A stretch of DNA of 64,000 bases from Muraenolepis orangiensis (Eukaryota > Chordata > Actinopteri > Gadiformes > Muraenolepididae), in assembly GCA_027704905.1 (NCBI GenBank), contig CM051021.1, positions 3,335,727 to 3,399,726 of the forward strand, in the 5' to 3' direction. Shown here one piece after another: positions 1 to 27,143 of this stretch (positions are counted from its first letter, which is position 1; each line of letters starts with the position of its first letter). A program made the position numbers and the translations under genes. The notes under the pieces were generated by a model, which did no database searches, was not told the DNA's origin, and saw only the letters and a program-made list of their open reading frames with translations.

Positions 1-59
1 CGAAACAGTCTAAACGGTGATCAAAGTGTCTGCACATACGAGGGGGGGGGGGCAGGAGA

Positions 60-260
60 TGGTAGTAGCTGGGTTGTGGGTGGAGTGAAGTCTAAAAGGT
101 ACCGGGTTCGATCCCCAATGTCTGCAGTGAACCTGCAGGTGTCCTAGATCTAGACGTCTCTCTCCTCATGAACGCATCAACAGATTCAACGCAGGTACTT
201 GGATAAAGTGTCTAAAGCTAAGAAATACTGAATGACTTCCTAACAGTGATAACGCTCATG
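60..260 (+). mobile_element. tRNA-derived SINE-like copy A
   Basis: A Pol III B-box-like motif (GGTTCGATCC, near 105-115) is followed by a tail containing TTGGATAAAGTGTC. The same arrangement recurs at about 50,770-51,000 with many shared blocks, from the B box through AATGACTTC and AACAGTGATAACGCT. Two dispersed copies with a B box point to a tRNA-derived SINE. The family name is not known to me. Confidence 0.6.
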
Positions 261-721
261 TTCCCTTCAGTTGTGTGCAGTTATATTAATGACATGCGGG
301 AAACCAACTGATTGCGTGACTTTCATGCAGAAACGCGCTAGAGAATCTACGGCTACTCATTTTGTAAGGTGAAAAACGGAGGCTGCTGTAACATTAATAT
401 AATAAGAAATATTAATGATATTAAGGGTTTAGAAGTCAGCCTGTGTAATGTGGAGTGATGGTTTATGATACAACAATATTACTCTTAATAAAACCAATCT
501 AAAAATAAATGATGAGTCCTCGATGTTGACACCTCACATAACCTGACTTTAAATACAATGACCTGGCTTCAGTAGGGCGTTCTATAGTGACGTCACCTAG
601 CGTTAACCTGCCAGTCTGCTGGTAAATATTAGATGACGTCATTATGGACCTACTGCCTGCTGCTCACCCAACACTAAAAGTCACGGCGCTACAGAGACAG
701 CGCCTGGTGACTAGTTGTGTA
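261..721. other. No recognised feature
   Basis: AT-rich sequence without a convincing ORF, splice-flanked exon or repeat that I recognise. It includes a short polyA-like stretch (AATAAAACC near 487), which also occurs near 51,685 and so belongs to a dispersed repeat. Confidence 0.5.
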
Positions 722-912
722 ACTTAGTGTTCTTTGTGTTAAAGTTAGCAGCTTGGTAGACTCGGTGTAGTGTAAGTGTTCTTTGTGTTAGCAGCTTGGT
801 AGACTCGGTGTAGTGTAAGTGTTCTTTGTGTTGAAGTTAGCAGCTTGGTAGACTCGGTGTAGTGTAAGTGTTCTTTGTGTTAATAAAGTTAGCTTGGTAG
901 ACTCGGTGTAAT
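722..912. repeat. Tandem repeat, 43-49 bp unit, about 4 copies
   Basis: Four copies of a unit containing AGCTTGGTAGACTCGGTGTA and GTGTTCTTTGTGTT. Length differences come mainly from presence or absence of AAAGTT-like spacers. Confidence 0.9.
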
Positions 913-1589
913 GTTCAGCCGTTCCCAAACTGTGGTGCGGTACGTGAGTTTCCTCTATTGGTAAGTTGAGGAATCACCCAAATGTATGAAAAGGTATATT
1001 GATTTATTTGATGAATAAATAATAAATACCTGCTACCTCAGCATTCTGGCAAACTTATATATGACAATGTGTTGATGACCCCAGTGGATTGTTCAGCCAT
1101 TGCAGAAAAAAAACGTTTTTATTCAATAAGACATTTACAATGAACGCCTGGATGAAGCTGTCCACTAATACTGTGTTCAGTGTAAAGCTATTGTTTTATG
1201 CTGCCATCTAGAGGCCACTGGTGGTATTGTTACGTGAGTTCACCAGAAGAAGAAAACATTTGTTTAATGCAATGTCCCAGCGTCAAGTTAGGAAGCTGAC
1301 TAATATTTGCCCAATGTAATTCGACAATGGCAAACACAAAGCATGCTATGAAATCAAAGTAAACTAAATAATTGAGTCTGTTTTTGGCCTGTATTTGATC
1401 TCTTCTCAGTAACTCACAGGTCCCTTACTCAAGCTCAGAGTTGCACCATCAGAGTGGATGGCCCTCAAACTGAGGCATAGTGTGACAGAATGTACTGACT
1501 ACTGAAGCTGAGATTTGAAGTACATTTGCTGATGGCTTCAACTGGAGGCCAGACCAATGTACATGCTTCCATGGTTGTGATCATGTCTG
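913..1589. other. No gene seen; possible old transposon remnant
   Basis: No ORF above background. The start (GTTCCCAAACTGTGGTGCGG) resembles the end of a hAT-type MITE, but I could not find a matching opposite terminus. Confidence 0.35.
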
Positions 1590-1810
1590 AGATGTCATGT
1601 ATATACATTTATATATATTTATCTTGTGGATATAACTGCCTACCCCTGCTCACTACCTGTTGATAATTGTATACTAACCTGTATATATACATTTACCTAT
1701 AATTCTGCACATATCTCATACCTCCTCTATAAGTTATTTTACACCTGTTTTTATACCTAGTAGACTGTTTTTACATCTTATTTAACCACTGTACATTATA
1801 TATATATAAG
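1590..1810 (+). mobile_element. LINE 3'-tail fragment, + orientation
   Basis: Contains GATATAACTGCCTAC, CTGCTCACTACCTGT, TTTACCTATAATTCTGCACATAT and CACTGTACATTATATAT. The same string of blocks occurs at 51,147-51,265, where it leads into an (AATCT)n tail typical of Rex1-type non-LTR retrotransposons. An inverted partner lies at 2318-2450. Confidence 0.6.
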
Positions 1811-1929
1811 AGGTATGTATACTACATGTTGCCAAAGTGGACCTCTAGCAGTGCTGGAGTGATTTTAGTGATTGAAATACCTCGACGGGTGCTGTTTATG
1901 GACCTGAAGTGGCCACAACGTACAGTTTA

Positions 1930-2317
1930 TTCACATATCTTCCCCCTTCTTACTGATAAATACAGTAACACAAAAATCACTTAGATGGAAACGCATAAAG
2001 CTCAAAAGCAAAAGACCTGACGGTGGCATGACGTGGAAACATGACGCTTGTTCATACACATGAAACAAGTACGAGTCTAACAAACAACGAAACAGTATAT
2101 AATGAACTGGCCCGAACAAAAGAAGACGCCGCCTATTTAAACACAAGGAACATAACAGGTGGAAACAATGAGGTCCCAGGCAGCCAATCAGAGGGCAGGA
2201 AAACATGAGGGGGAAGATCACGGTGATGCGCTGCAGCTGAGAACGAAAAGGGGGCGTGGCTATCAGGACGAGGGCTGGGGAACGCGGGGAGGCAGAACTG
2301 CCATTCCTGACATGCAC
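1930..2317. repeat. Dispersed repeat related to 47,820-47,885
   Basis: The block GATGCGCTGCAGCTG followed by AAGGGGGCGTGGCTATC (2224-2262) recurs at 47,830-47,880. The longest open frames here show no recognisable domain, so I treat it as a non-coding dispersed element of unknown class. Confidence 0.45.
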
Positions 2318-2450
2318 AGCATCTCAGGAATAACTTATATAGTAGATATGAGATATGTGCAGAATTATAGGTATATATGTATACAGGTAAGTAAGTATCA
2401 ACAAGTTGTGAGCAGGGGTACGCAGTTATATCAGTCATCAACTGTTGTTG
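2318..2450 (-). mobile_element. LINE 3'-tail fragment, inverted copy
   Basis: Reverse complement of the tail blocks at 1590-1720 (ATATGTGCAGAATTATAGGTA; GAGCAGGGGTACGCAGTTATATC). With the + copy it forms an inverted pair spaced about 0.6 kb apart. Confidence 0.6.
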
Positions 2451-3415
2451 AAGCCTGATGCGGTGCCTAGCGTTTTTGCCCAGCAGGACGGAGACGCAGC
2501 ACTACAGAGCAAGTCCTAACAGGGCTCCACAGTAACGGTTGCCAGGTTGCCATTGGCAACCATTCAGAAAAAATGTCAACCACTTCTTGGCCTTGGCCTT
2601 TGGTTGCCATCAGTGGCAACCCGTTTTTAACATAAAGAAATAAGGACAGCAAACCGCAAAACGTGCACCCTAAAATATATAAATGTTAATTATTTGTTGT
2701 ATTAAGAGTGCTATTTAATTATTGTTGTGAATTATTGTCGGAACCTGATACTTAAGTTGCACGTGCATTGGTGTGATTACGAAGCCGGAAAGCGATGCAC
2801 GCGAAAATGGCGAAACAGATTAAGTAGTTTGACTGTGGGGTAACAAGTTCGGCCAACCCGTCAACATCTCAAACGAATGTTCAAAGTGATTCAAGCAACA
2901 TGAGCGGGCTGCTCAACGAGGTGGGGTAATGAGGTGGGGGCTGCAAGAGCTGGCGCACCCATTAACCGGCCAAATAACACTGCAATGGGCTACATGCACT
3001 AAGCTGTGTGTACTTCACACATATAGCCCCAGTGGGCTACATGCACTAAGCTATGTGAAGTGCTTCAGATAATGCGGTTCAGCCTCTTCCGGTGTATTTG
3101 TTTACTTCCAACTAGCTAGCTACAGCTCCTGAGGTACTATTTCGGCATGAATTCCCATAAGAAAATGCGTTTTCAAAAACAGGAGAACATTGCTGTGTTC
3201 CGCTTTGTTCGGCATCATCGAAATGTAACGGTATTTAGAGTTTCCAACCCATCACGACCTGAGAAGAACCCGACGCGGACATCCAATTCTATACCAGGTA
3301 ACGTTAGACCCAAGTTGTGCTATTCAGCTAACTGTTTGACATTGACCAAAGTAAACATCAGTTAAACTATAAAGAATCCTATCGTAAGTCTTAATACAAA
3401 ATAGTTAATCATTGA
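2451..3415. other. No recognised feature
   Basis: Contains a short direct repeat (GGGCTACATGCACTAAGCT near 2988 and 3032) and small open frames without recognisable domains. Nothing supports a host gene. Confidence 0.45.
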
Positions 3416-4735
3416 GGCATGTTATCTTGGTCTTTTTGGGTAACGGCACAATGGTTGTCTCTTTGAAGCACGCTGGGACGACAGACTGTTGCAGTGATGC
3501 TTGTAGATGTCGGTGAACACAGGAGCCAGCTGGTCAGCGCAGGTCTGGAAGACGCGGGATGGAACTCCGTCTGGGCCGGCTGCCTTCCCTGCCTTCACCC
3601 TCCTGAAGATTCTGCGGACCTCGGACTCGGACAGTTGTAGAACGTAGTCCTCTGGGCCAGTGTGCAAACTATACCACGGTCTCCGGGGGAGCCGGGATAT
3701 TTTTTTTGCGGGGTGGGGGGGGTAAATGCTGATCCGTGCATTAATAGCAACAGCACAGACATAGGCCTATTATAAAGAGAAAATCTGTTGCACACGGGGT
3801 GGTGCCACAGGTCTACATTTACATGAAACGTCCCGATGGATCATGTTCATGTCAACAGATGTCCCGAGCATGTATGGGCTACGCAAACTTCAATCAACTT
3901 GATAATAAATAATCCACGGACCACCAATGTAACGTTTGACTGTTTAATTAAATCAACTTAAAATGACTCAAAAACAGGCTACATTGTTTCACATGGGCTA
4001 TAGCCTATTATGGCTGTAGCCTACACAGAGCCGAACACACGCGATAAGAGCAGCCAGCGGCACCAACCATGAACAATATTAATATCAATAATACAGCTAT
4101 AGCACAACACAACCCTCTCACTGCCTGGAGAGACGCGACGCCACACACACCAGCTACATTCGGTTGGTCTTCTTGATCTTTTTAAAGAAATTGCCCAAGG
4201 TAAGTTGTTTTTTTCTTCTCGACATGTCAGCAGCAGCAACAATGCCTGGTAAACATGCAGCGCTAACTAAACAAGCTTGTGAGTGAGTGGGTCGTGGGTG
4301 GAGCTGCGGGCAGCGTGCAAGCAGGCGACACTTTTTTCATGAATCATAAACTCTAAATATCATTTTATTTCACACCTTTGAAAAAAAAACCATGCCCAAA
4401 ATGGAATTTATTTGGTCATCATATCAGTATTTTAGAGAGCTCCCCCCAAATTTCACAAACCATGTTCCCAGGGGAGCTCATGTCACCACTAGGGAGCTAT
4501 AGCTCCCCCTGCTCCCCTCCAGTTCGCACCCTGCTCTGGGCTGATGTTCAAGTTGTTGGTCGGCTCATGGTCCCTTTCAAAGCAAGCGGAAAACTTGTTT
4601 AACTCGTCTGGTAGGGTAGGGTCATTGTTGGTGACTGCTCCTGAGCTCCCCTTGTAGTTGGAGAGGACCCTCAGACCTTGCCACATACGTCTGGTGTCAG
4701 AGCCCCCGAACTGTGATTCCAATTAGTTTTTGTAA
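3416..4735 (-). mobile_element. L2-type LINE fragment, split by a hAT element
   Basis: The minus strand encodes two pieces of an L2-like reverse transcriptase region. The piece at 3416-3657 carries SESEVRRIFRRV, KAAGPDGVPSRV and TCADQLAPVFTDI. The upstream piece at 4542-4735 carries MWQGLRVLSNYKG and LPDELNKF. A related copy at 53,507-54,360 is contiguous across this point. The interruption is the 876-bp element at 3658-4533. Confidence 0.8.
3658..4533. mobile_element. Non-autonomous hAT-type element, 876 bp
   Basis: The flanks are an exact 8-bp target duplication, CTCTGGGC (3650-3657 and 4534-4541). The ends are imperfect inverted repeats: CAGTGTGCAAACT at the left and, on the reverse strand, CAGGGTGCGAACT at the right. 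An 8-bp duplication with CAG...CTG ends is the hAT signature. No transposase frame is visible inside. Confidence 0.85.
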
Positions 4736-4946
4736 TCCAATTTATGCTTATAGAAGTAACTTGTAGTGTAGACTGTAGAACCTAGTATTTGTACCTGTAT
4801 TCCTCACCTGCAGTGTATTCACCTGTCTATACTATACCTACTTCATACCTTTTTCTGTATACAACATCTAGCATTACTTGTACTCATTCTGTTCATACTG
4901 TATATATCTTATCTATATTCCACTATATGATCATCTGGCCTGAGGC
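4736..4946. repeat. AT-rich LINE-tail-like DNA
   Basis: Low-complexity run of CTATACTATACC, CTGTATATATC and similar, resembling the LINE tails at 1590 and 51,180. No gene. Confidence 0.35.
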
Positions 4947-6194
4947 CGCATGTTTTGGACACTCGGGTGAAGAGAGGGGCAGAGCTGTCAACCGATCACC
5001 ATCTGGTGGTGAGTTGGGTAAGATGGCGGGGAAAGCCTCTGGACAGACCTGGTAAGCCCAAACGTGTAGTGCGGGTGAACTGGGAACGTCTGGTGGATGC
5101 CCCTGTCCGGGAGACCTTCAACTCACACCTCCGGCGGAATTTTTCGGGCATCTCTGTGGAGGCTGGGGGCATTGAGCCAGAGTGGTCATTGTTCAAAGCT
5201 TCTATTGCCGAAGCTGCGGTTGAAAGTTGTGGCCTCAAGGTCATTGGTGCCTCAAGGGGCGGCAACCCTCGGACTTCGTGGTGGACACAGGTGGTCAGGG
5301 AAGCCGTCCGGCTGAAGAAGGAGGCCTTCCGGGCTATGTTAGCCTGTGAGACTCCGGACTCATTTGCGAGGTATCGACAGGCCAAGAGGACGGCAGCCTC
5401 GGCTGTAGCGGAGGCAAAGCAGCGGGTGTGGGAGGAATTCGGAGAAGCCATGGAGAAGGACTTTCAGTCGGCACCAAAGCGTTTCTGGCAAACAATCCGG
5501 CGCCTCAGGAGGGGGAAGTGTGGGTCCATCCAAGCTGTGTACAGTAAGGGTGGGACATTGCTGACCTCAACTGAGGAGGTGATCGGGCGGTGGAAAGAAC
5601 ACTTTGAGGAACTTCTTAACCCAACTACACCCTCAATGGTAGAGACAGAGCTGGAGGATGAAGGACGGCAAACATCAATCTCCCTGGAGGAAGTCACTGC
5701 GGTAGTCAAACATCTCCGCAGTGGCAAAGCCCCAGGGGTTGATGAGATCCGTCCAGAAATGCTAAAGGCTCTGGGTGTTGAGGGGCTGTCATGGATGACA
5801 CGTCTTTTCAACATTGCGTGGAAGTCTGGGACAGTGCCTGAGGAGTGGCAAACGGGGGTGGTGGTACCCCTGTTCAAAAAGGGTGACCAGAGGGTGTGTT
5901 TGCCAATTACAGGGGTATCACATTACTCAGCCTCCCTGGGAAAGTCTACTCCAAGGTGCTGGAAAGGAGGGTTCGGCCGATAGTCGAACCTCAGATTGAA
6001 GAGGAACAATGCGGATTCCGCCCTGGTCGTGGAACAACGGACCAGCTTTTCACTCTTGCAAGGATCCTGGAGGGGGCTTGGGAGTATGCCCATCCGGTCT
6101 ACATGTGTTTTGTAGATTTGGAGAAGGCATATGATCGGGTCCCTCGGGAAATACTGTGGGGGGTGCTGCGGGAGTATGTGGTGCGGGGGTCACT
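4947..6194 (+). mobile_element. Rex3-like (RTE clade) LINE, copy 1, cut by gap
   Basis: Encodes the region between endonuclease and reverse transcriptase and the start of the RT: FWQTIRRLRRGK, GRWKEHFEELLNP, GKAPGVDEIRPEMLKAL, then in the next frame NYRGITLLSLPGKVYSKVLE, EEQCGFRPGRGTTDQLFTL and CFVDLEKAYDRVPR. The frame changes at about 5893-5900 (GTGTGTTTGCC, consistent with an extra base), so the copy is defective. The 5' end is truncated and the 3' part is lost in the N gap. The copy at 62,106-64,000 carries the GATG tail that identifies Rex3. Confidence 0.88.
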
Positions 6195-7194
6195 NNNNNN
6201 NNNNNNNNNNNNNNNNNNNNNNNNNNNNNNNNNNNNNNNNNNNNNNNNNNNNNNNNNNNNNNNNNNNNNNNNNNNNNNNNNNNNNNNNNNNNNNNNNNNN
6301 NNNNNNNNNNNNNNNNNNNNNNNNNNNNNNNNNNNNNNNNNNNNNNNNNNNNNNNNNNNNNNNNNNNNNNNNNNNNNNNNNNNNNNNNNNNNNNNNNNNN
6401 NNNNNNNNNNNNNNNNNNNNNNNNNNNNNNNNNNNNNNNNNNNNNNNNNNNNNNNNNNNNNNNNNNNNNNNNNNNNNNNNNNNNNNNNNNNNNNNNNNNN
6501 NNNNNNNNNNNNNNNNNNNNNNNNNNNNNNNNNNNNNNNNNNNNNNNNNNNNNNNNNNNNNNNNNNNNNNNNNNNNNNNNNNNNNNNNNNNNNNNNNNNN
6601 NNNNNNNNNNNNNNNNNNNNNNNNNNNNNNNNNNNNNNNNNNNNNNNNNNNNNNNNNNNNNNNNNNNNNNNNNNNNNNNNNNNNNNNNNNNNNNNNNNNN
6701 NNNNNNNNNNNNNNNNNNNNNNNNNNNNNNNNNNNNNNNNNNNNNNNNNNNNNNNNNNNNNNNNNNNNNNNNNNNNNNNNNNNNNNNNNNNNNNNNNNNN
6801 NNNNNNNNNNNNNNNNNNNNNNNNNNNNNNNNNNNNNNNNNNNNNNNNNNNNNNNNNNNNNNNNNNNNNNNNNNNNNNNNNNNNNNNNNNNNNNNNNNNN
6901 NNNNNNNNNNNNNNNNNNNNNNNNNNNNNNNNNNNNNNNNNNNNNNNNNNNNNNNNNNNNNNNNNNNNNNNNNNNNNNNNNNNNNNNNNNNNNNNNNNNN
7001 NNNNNNNNNNNNNNNNNNNNNNNNNNNNNNNNNNNNNNNNNNNNNNNNNNNNNNNNNNNNNNNNNNNNNNNNNNNNNNNNNNNNNNNNNNNNNNNNNNNN
7101 NNNNNNNNNNNNNNNNNNNNNNNNNNNNNNNNNNNNNNNNNNNNNNNNNNNNNNNNNNNNNNNNNNNNNNNNNNNNNNNNNNNNNNNNNNNNNN
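6195..7194. other. Assembly gap, exactly 1000 N
   Basis: All bases are N. The round length suggests a placeholder rather than a measured distance. It lies between a Rex3 LINE and a palindromic satellite, both hard to assemble. Confidence 0.99.
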
Positions 7195-7615
7195 ACAAGA
7201 CATAGTCCCTGTGACTATAAAAGTCATAGGACTATGTATATAGGACTAAGGATGAACAGTAACAACAGCAGCAATACATATTCCTATGTCTATGAACTGT
7301 AAAGAGATGAACAGTAAAAAGGCAGTCCTATGACTATGAACTTTAACAAGATGAATGGTCGGAATAGTATCAATACATAGTCCTATGACTATGGACAGTA
7401 ACAAAATGATCAGTAACAACTGTAACAAGACATAGTCCTATGACTATGAACTGTAACAAGATGAACAGAAACAAGACATAGTCCTATGACTATGAACTGT
7501 AACAAGATGAACAGTAACAAGACATAGTCCTATGACTATGAACTGTAACAAGATGAACAGAAACAAGACATAATCTTATGACTATAAACTGTAACAAGCC
7601 TAACAGTAACAGTTC
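7195..7615. repeat. 46-bp satellite with an internal palindrome
   Basis: About eight copies, best preserved at 7433-7600. Each contains CATAGTCCTATGACTATG (7-bp inverted arms, 4-bp loop) and CTGTAACAAGATGAACAG. The array starts at the gap edge, so its true length is unknown. Confidence 0.85.
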
Positions 7616-7718
7616 ATAACAGAAGTTATCATAACAGCGTTACAGAACACATTATAGTTATTAAGCCCATGTTTGTGTTTTTGGTGGATGTATTCCTCGC
7701 TCTTTAGACGGAAAAATT

Positions 7719-7750
<32 letters not shown>

Positions 7751-8670
7751 TAAATATAATTATATTCCGGGGGCTTTGATATCAGATGTTGCTTCAGCTT
7801 AGCTGGCTTCATGGCTTCATTCTTACCTGAAGACTCATGACGCACTTCGGTCTCCTGTCGCGGTTATTAATAAAACCAAACTCGACATAATTGTCATCCT
7901 ATTTTTCTCAATTTAACTTGTTTGGGCTTAGCGTGAGATGACGATTATTGATCTAATAAGCAGAGTTACGGAGCAGCAGAATCGGTCCGTTGAGTGAAGT
8001 GAATAATTCATGATTGATGTGATGTGTCACAGTCACATCAGGGTTTCTATTGGCCTAAAGCTAACATGGGTCGGAGTAATGAACACAATATGCTTGTTTT
8101 AGTGACACTAATTGTCCTTGTCTGTAGATGTGCATTTTTGAAAGATACTGTGATATTTTATAAATTATTATTTTTAATTATTTAGCGGACCCCCTGGCTA
8201 TGAGTCCCCAGTTTGAGAACCACTGGTCTGAACAACACACACACACTGCTCACTATCTCATCTATATGTCACACAGCAGAAGGAATCTGGAAGAGAGAGC
8301 AGAGCAGTGTAAGAACAGAGCAGCTTAGAAATAAAGATGCTCCGTTCTTACATGGATCTTTAAAAACTGATTCATTCAGAAAACGTGCATAGACACTTAA
8401 TCAAAATGCTGAGATATTTACCTTGTATTGTCTAAACAGTATCTGCGATGTAATCAAGCCCGATTCTTGATATGTCCGATTTATTTAACATTTGTAACAT
8501 TTGTCTTTTAGAAAATGTAGTTTGTAGTCTGACATCTGTTAACTGATGGTAATGGTTTAATAAAAGAGACTTATAATTAAGGCTAGTAGTAAAAAACCTG
8601 GCTTTCCGCTAACCAGCTCAAATTGAAACTAGTGCAAGAAAAACTCCCGTGGAGCTCTGGGTGGTTTCAG
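7616..8670. other. Non-coding; AT microsatellite and hAT-end-like motif
   Basis: Holds a (TA)n run near 7716-7750. At 8197-8230 lies CCCAGTTTGAGAACCACTGG, which resembles the reverse of a hAT terminus (CAGTGGTTCTCAAACTGGG); no opposite end was located. No exon is recognised upstream of the first spag17 exon at 8671. Confidence 0.45.
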
Positions 8671-23960
<15,290 letters not shown>

Positions 23961-24090
23961 TGGAAGCTCCGCTGGGGAACAGGATGCCAACTGCTTGTTT
24001 TGGCGTACCCCACATGTGAAACAACTAGCAAGAAGAAAGGAAATACAGTGTTTCAAGTTGTCATGTTTGTCTTTTCAAGTTTACTTTATT

Positions 24091-24109
24091 AATAAATTGC
24101 ATTAATAAA
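24091..24109 (+). terminator. Polyadenylation signals of spag17
   Basis: AATAAA at 24,091-24,096 and again at 24,104-24,109, about 130-150 bp after the stop codon. The minisatellite begins about 45 bp further on. Confidence 0.75.
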
Positions 24110-24152
24110 CAACCCATGTTTGAGATTATAAACACTGTTTAATTACAGTGAC

Positions 24153-26063
24153 AAGCATGTAGTTCCTCTAACGGCCTCTAGGTGGGTCAGGGTAGAGACT
24201 AGCATGTAGTTCCTCTGACGGCCTCTAGGTGGTTAATGGTAGAGACTAGCATATAGTTCCTCTAACGGCCTATAGGTGGTTAACGATAGAGACTAGCATG
24301 TCAATCCTCTAACGGCCTCTAGGTGGTTCAGGGTAGAGACTAGGATGTAGTTCCTCTAGCTTCCTCTACGTGGTTCAGGGTAGAGACTAGCCTGTAGTTC
24401 CTCTAACGGCCTCTAGGTGGTTCAGGGTAGAGACTAGCATGTAGTTCCTCTAACGGCCTATAGGTGGTTAACGATAGAGACTTGCATGTAGTTCCTCTAA
24501 CGGCCTCTAGGTGGTTAATGGTAGAGACTAGCATTTAATTCCTCTAACGGCCTCTAGGTGGTTAATGATAGAGACTAGCATGTAGTTCCTCTAACGGCCT
24601 CTAGGTGGTTAACGATAGAGACTTGCATGTAGTTCCTCTAACGGCCTCTAGGTGGTTAATGATAGAGACGTGCATGTAGTTCCTCTAACGGCCTCTAGGT
24701 GGTTAACGATAGAAACTTGCATGTAGTTCCTCTAACAGCCTCTAGGTGGTTAATGGCAGAGACTAGCATTTAGTTCCTCTAACGGCCTCTAGGTGGTTAA
24801 TGGTAGAGACCAGCATTTAGTTCCTCTAACGGCCTCTAGGTGGTTAATGGCAGAGACTAGCATTTAATTCCTCTAACGGCCTCTAGGTGGTTAATGGTAG
24901 AGACTAGCATGTAGTTCCTCTAACGGCCTCTAGGTGGTTAATGATAGAGACTAGCATGTAGTTCCTCTAACGGCCTCTAGGTGGTTAACGATAGAGACTT
25001 GCATGTAGTTCCTCTAACGGCCTCTAGGTGGTTAATGGTAGAGACTAGCATGTAGTTCCTCTAACGGCCTCTAGGTGGTTAATGATAGAGACTAGCATGT
25101 AGTTCCTCTAACGGCCTCTAGGTGGTTAATGGTAGAGACCAGCATTTAGTTCCTCTAACGGCCTCTAGGTGGTTAATGGCAGAGACTAGCATTTAATTCC
25201 TCTAACGGCCTCTAGGTGGTTAATGATAGAGACTAGCATGTAGTTCCTCTAACGGCCTCTAGGTGGTTAACGATAGAGACTTGCATGTAGTTCCTCTAAC
25301 GGCCTCTAGGTGGTTAATGATAGAGACGTGCATGTAGTTCCTCTAACGGCCTCTAGGTGGTTAATGGTAGAGACTAGCATTTAATTCCTCTAACGGCCTC
25401 TAGGTGGTTAATGATAGAGACTAGCATGTAGTTCCTCTAACGGCCTCTAGGTGGTTAACGATAGAGACTTGCATGTAGTTCCTCTAACGGCCTCTAGGTG
25501 GTTAATGATAGAGACGTGCATGTAGTTCCTCTAACGGCCTCTAGGTGGTTAACGATAGAAACTTGCATGTAGTTCCTCTAACAGCCTCTAGGTGGTTAAT
25601 GGCAGAGACTAGCATTTAGTTCCTCTAACGGCCTCTAGGTGGTTAATGGTAGAGACCAGCATTTAGTTCCTCTAACGGCCTCTAGGTGGTTAATGGCAGA
25701 GACTAGCATTTAATTCCTCTAACGGCCTCTAGGTGGTTAATGGTAGAGACTAGCATGTAGTTCCTCTAACGGCCTCTAGGTGGTTAATGATAGAGACTAG
25801 CATGTAGTTCCTCTAACGGCCTCTAGGTGGTTAACGATAGAGACTTGCATGTAGTTCCTCTAACGGCCTCTAGGTGGTTAATGGTAGAGACTAGCATGTA
25901 GTTCCTCTAACGGCCTCTAGGTGGTTAATGATAGAGACTTGCATGTAGTTCCTCTAACGGCCTCTAGGTGGTTAATGATAGAGACGTGCATGTAGTTCCT
26001 CTAACGGCCTCTAGGTGGTTAATGGCAGAGACTAGCATTTAATTCCTCTAACAGCCTCTAGGT
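24153..26063. repeat. 47-bp minisatellite, part 1 (about 40 copies)
   Basis: Unit: GTAGTTCCTCTAACGGCCTC plus TAGGTGGTTAATGGTAGAGA plus CTAGCAT. Variants (GATAGAAACTTGC, AACAGCC, GACCAGC) recur in the same order 846 bp apart (18 units), for example AGAAACTTGC at 24,711 and 25,557. The array resumes at 31,282 after the hAT insertion. Confidence 0.97.
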
Positions 26064-27143
26064 CACATGTGTCAAACTCAAGGCCCGCGGGCCACATCCG
26101 GCCCGTGAATGAATTATCTTTGGCCCGCATGACAAAATATATTTACTATTAGAGCTGGCCCGCTGGTATATCATACGCGCCACCATAATACTACAAATCC
26201 CATAATGCACTGCCCGTGCGTCGGCACGTCAATCACAGGCCCGCGCCAATCACAAGTGCCCCCACTCGTTCATCAGCACTTCTGTCAACTTTCATCCCTC
26301 TCCTCACAAAATGGCTAAGCGAAAGGTGGACTTTGAAAACAGGGGTTTTCAATACCGGTGGGAGGCACAGTACATGTTCGCTGATGTAAAGGGCAAAGCT
26401 GTGTGTCTTCTGTGCGGAGACAGTGTGGCTGTAATGAAAGAATACAACATAAAAAGACACTATGAAACGAAGCACCACGACAAATACAAGCATCTGGACA
26501 CGACACAAAGGCTACAGAAGGTAGAAGAATTTAAAAGAAGTCTGGTGTCACAGCAGGCTATGTTCACTAAAGCCTAATCACAAAGCGAGGCTGCTGTTAA
26601 GGCCAGTTTTATTGTGGCAGCAGAGATTGCAAAATCATCCCGGCCCTTTACCGAGGGGGAATTTGTCAAAAACTGCATGATTAAAGTTTGCGACACCGTG
26701 TGCCCAGAAAAAAGGCAAGCATTTTTAAATGTGAGCCTGAGCCGAAACACCGTTGCTGACCGTGTTCGCCACCTTGCTGCCAATCTCCAACAACAGCTTG
26801 TGGGAAAGGGAAAAGCTTTCATCGCGTACTCCCTTGCTGTGGATGAGAGCACCGACACTTCTGATACTGCCCAGCTGTCAATTTTCATCCGTGGAGTGGA
26901 CTCAAGCCTGTGCGTGACAGAAGAGTTTTTTGGATTACGCTCAATGCATGGCACAACTACGGGGAAAGATCTCTTTGAAGAGGTGTCCAGATGTGTAGAT
27001 ACAATGGGGCTGCCGTGGGATAAACTTGTTGGACTGACAACAGATGGAGCGCCTGCGATGTGCGGTCAAAAGAGTGGATTGGTGGGGAGGATCCGAGAAA
27101 AGATGCAGGATGAAAATGTCACAAGTGAGCTGACAGCTTATCA

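Noticed and set aside
6050..7302. Frames of 345-468 codons across the N gap
   Set aside because: They are open only because the bases are unknown; only the Rex3 part before 6195 is real sequence.
24153..26063. Possible CRISPR-like array of regular repeats
   Set aside because: Units are directly adjacent without unique spacers and the DNA is vertebrate; it is a minisatellite.
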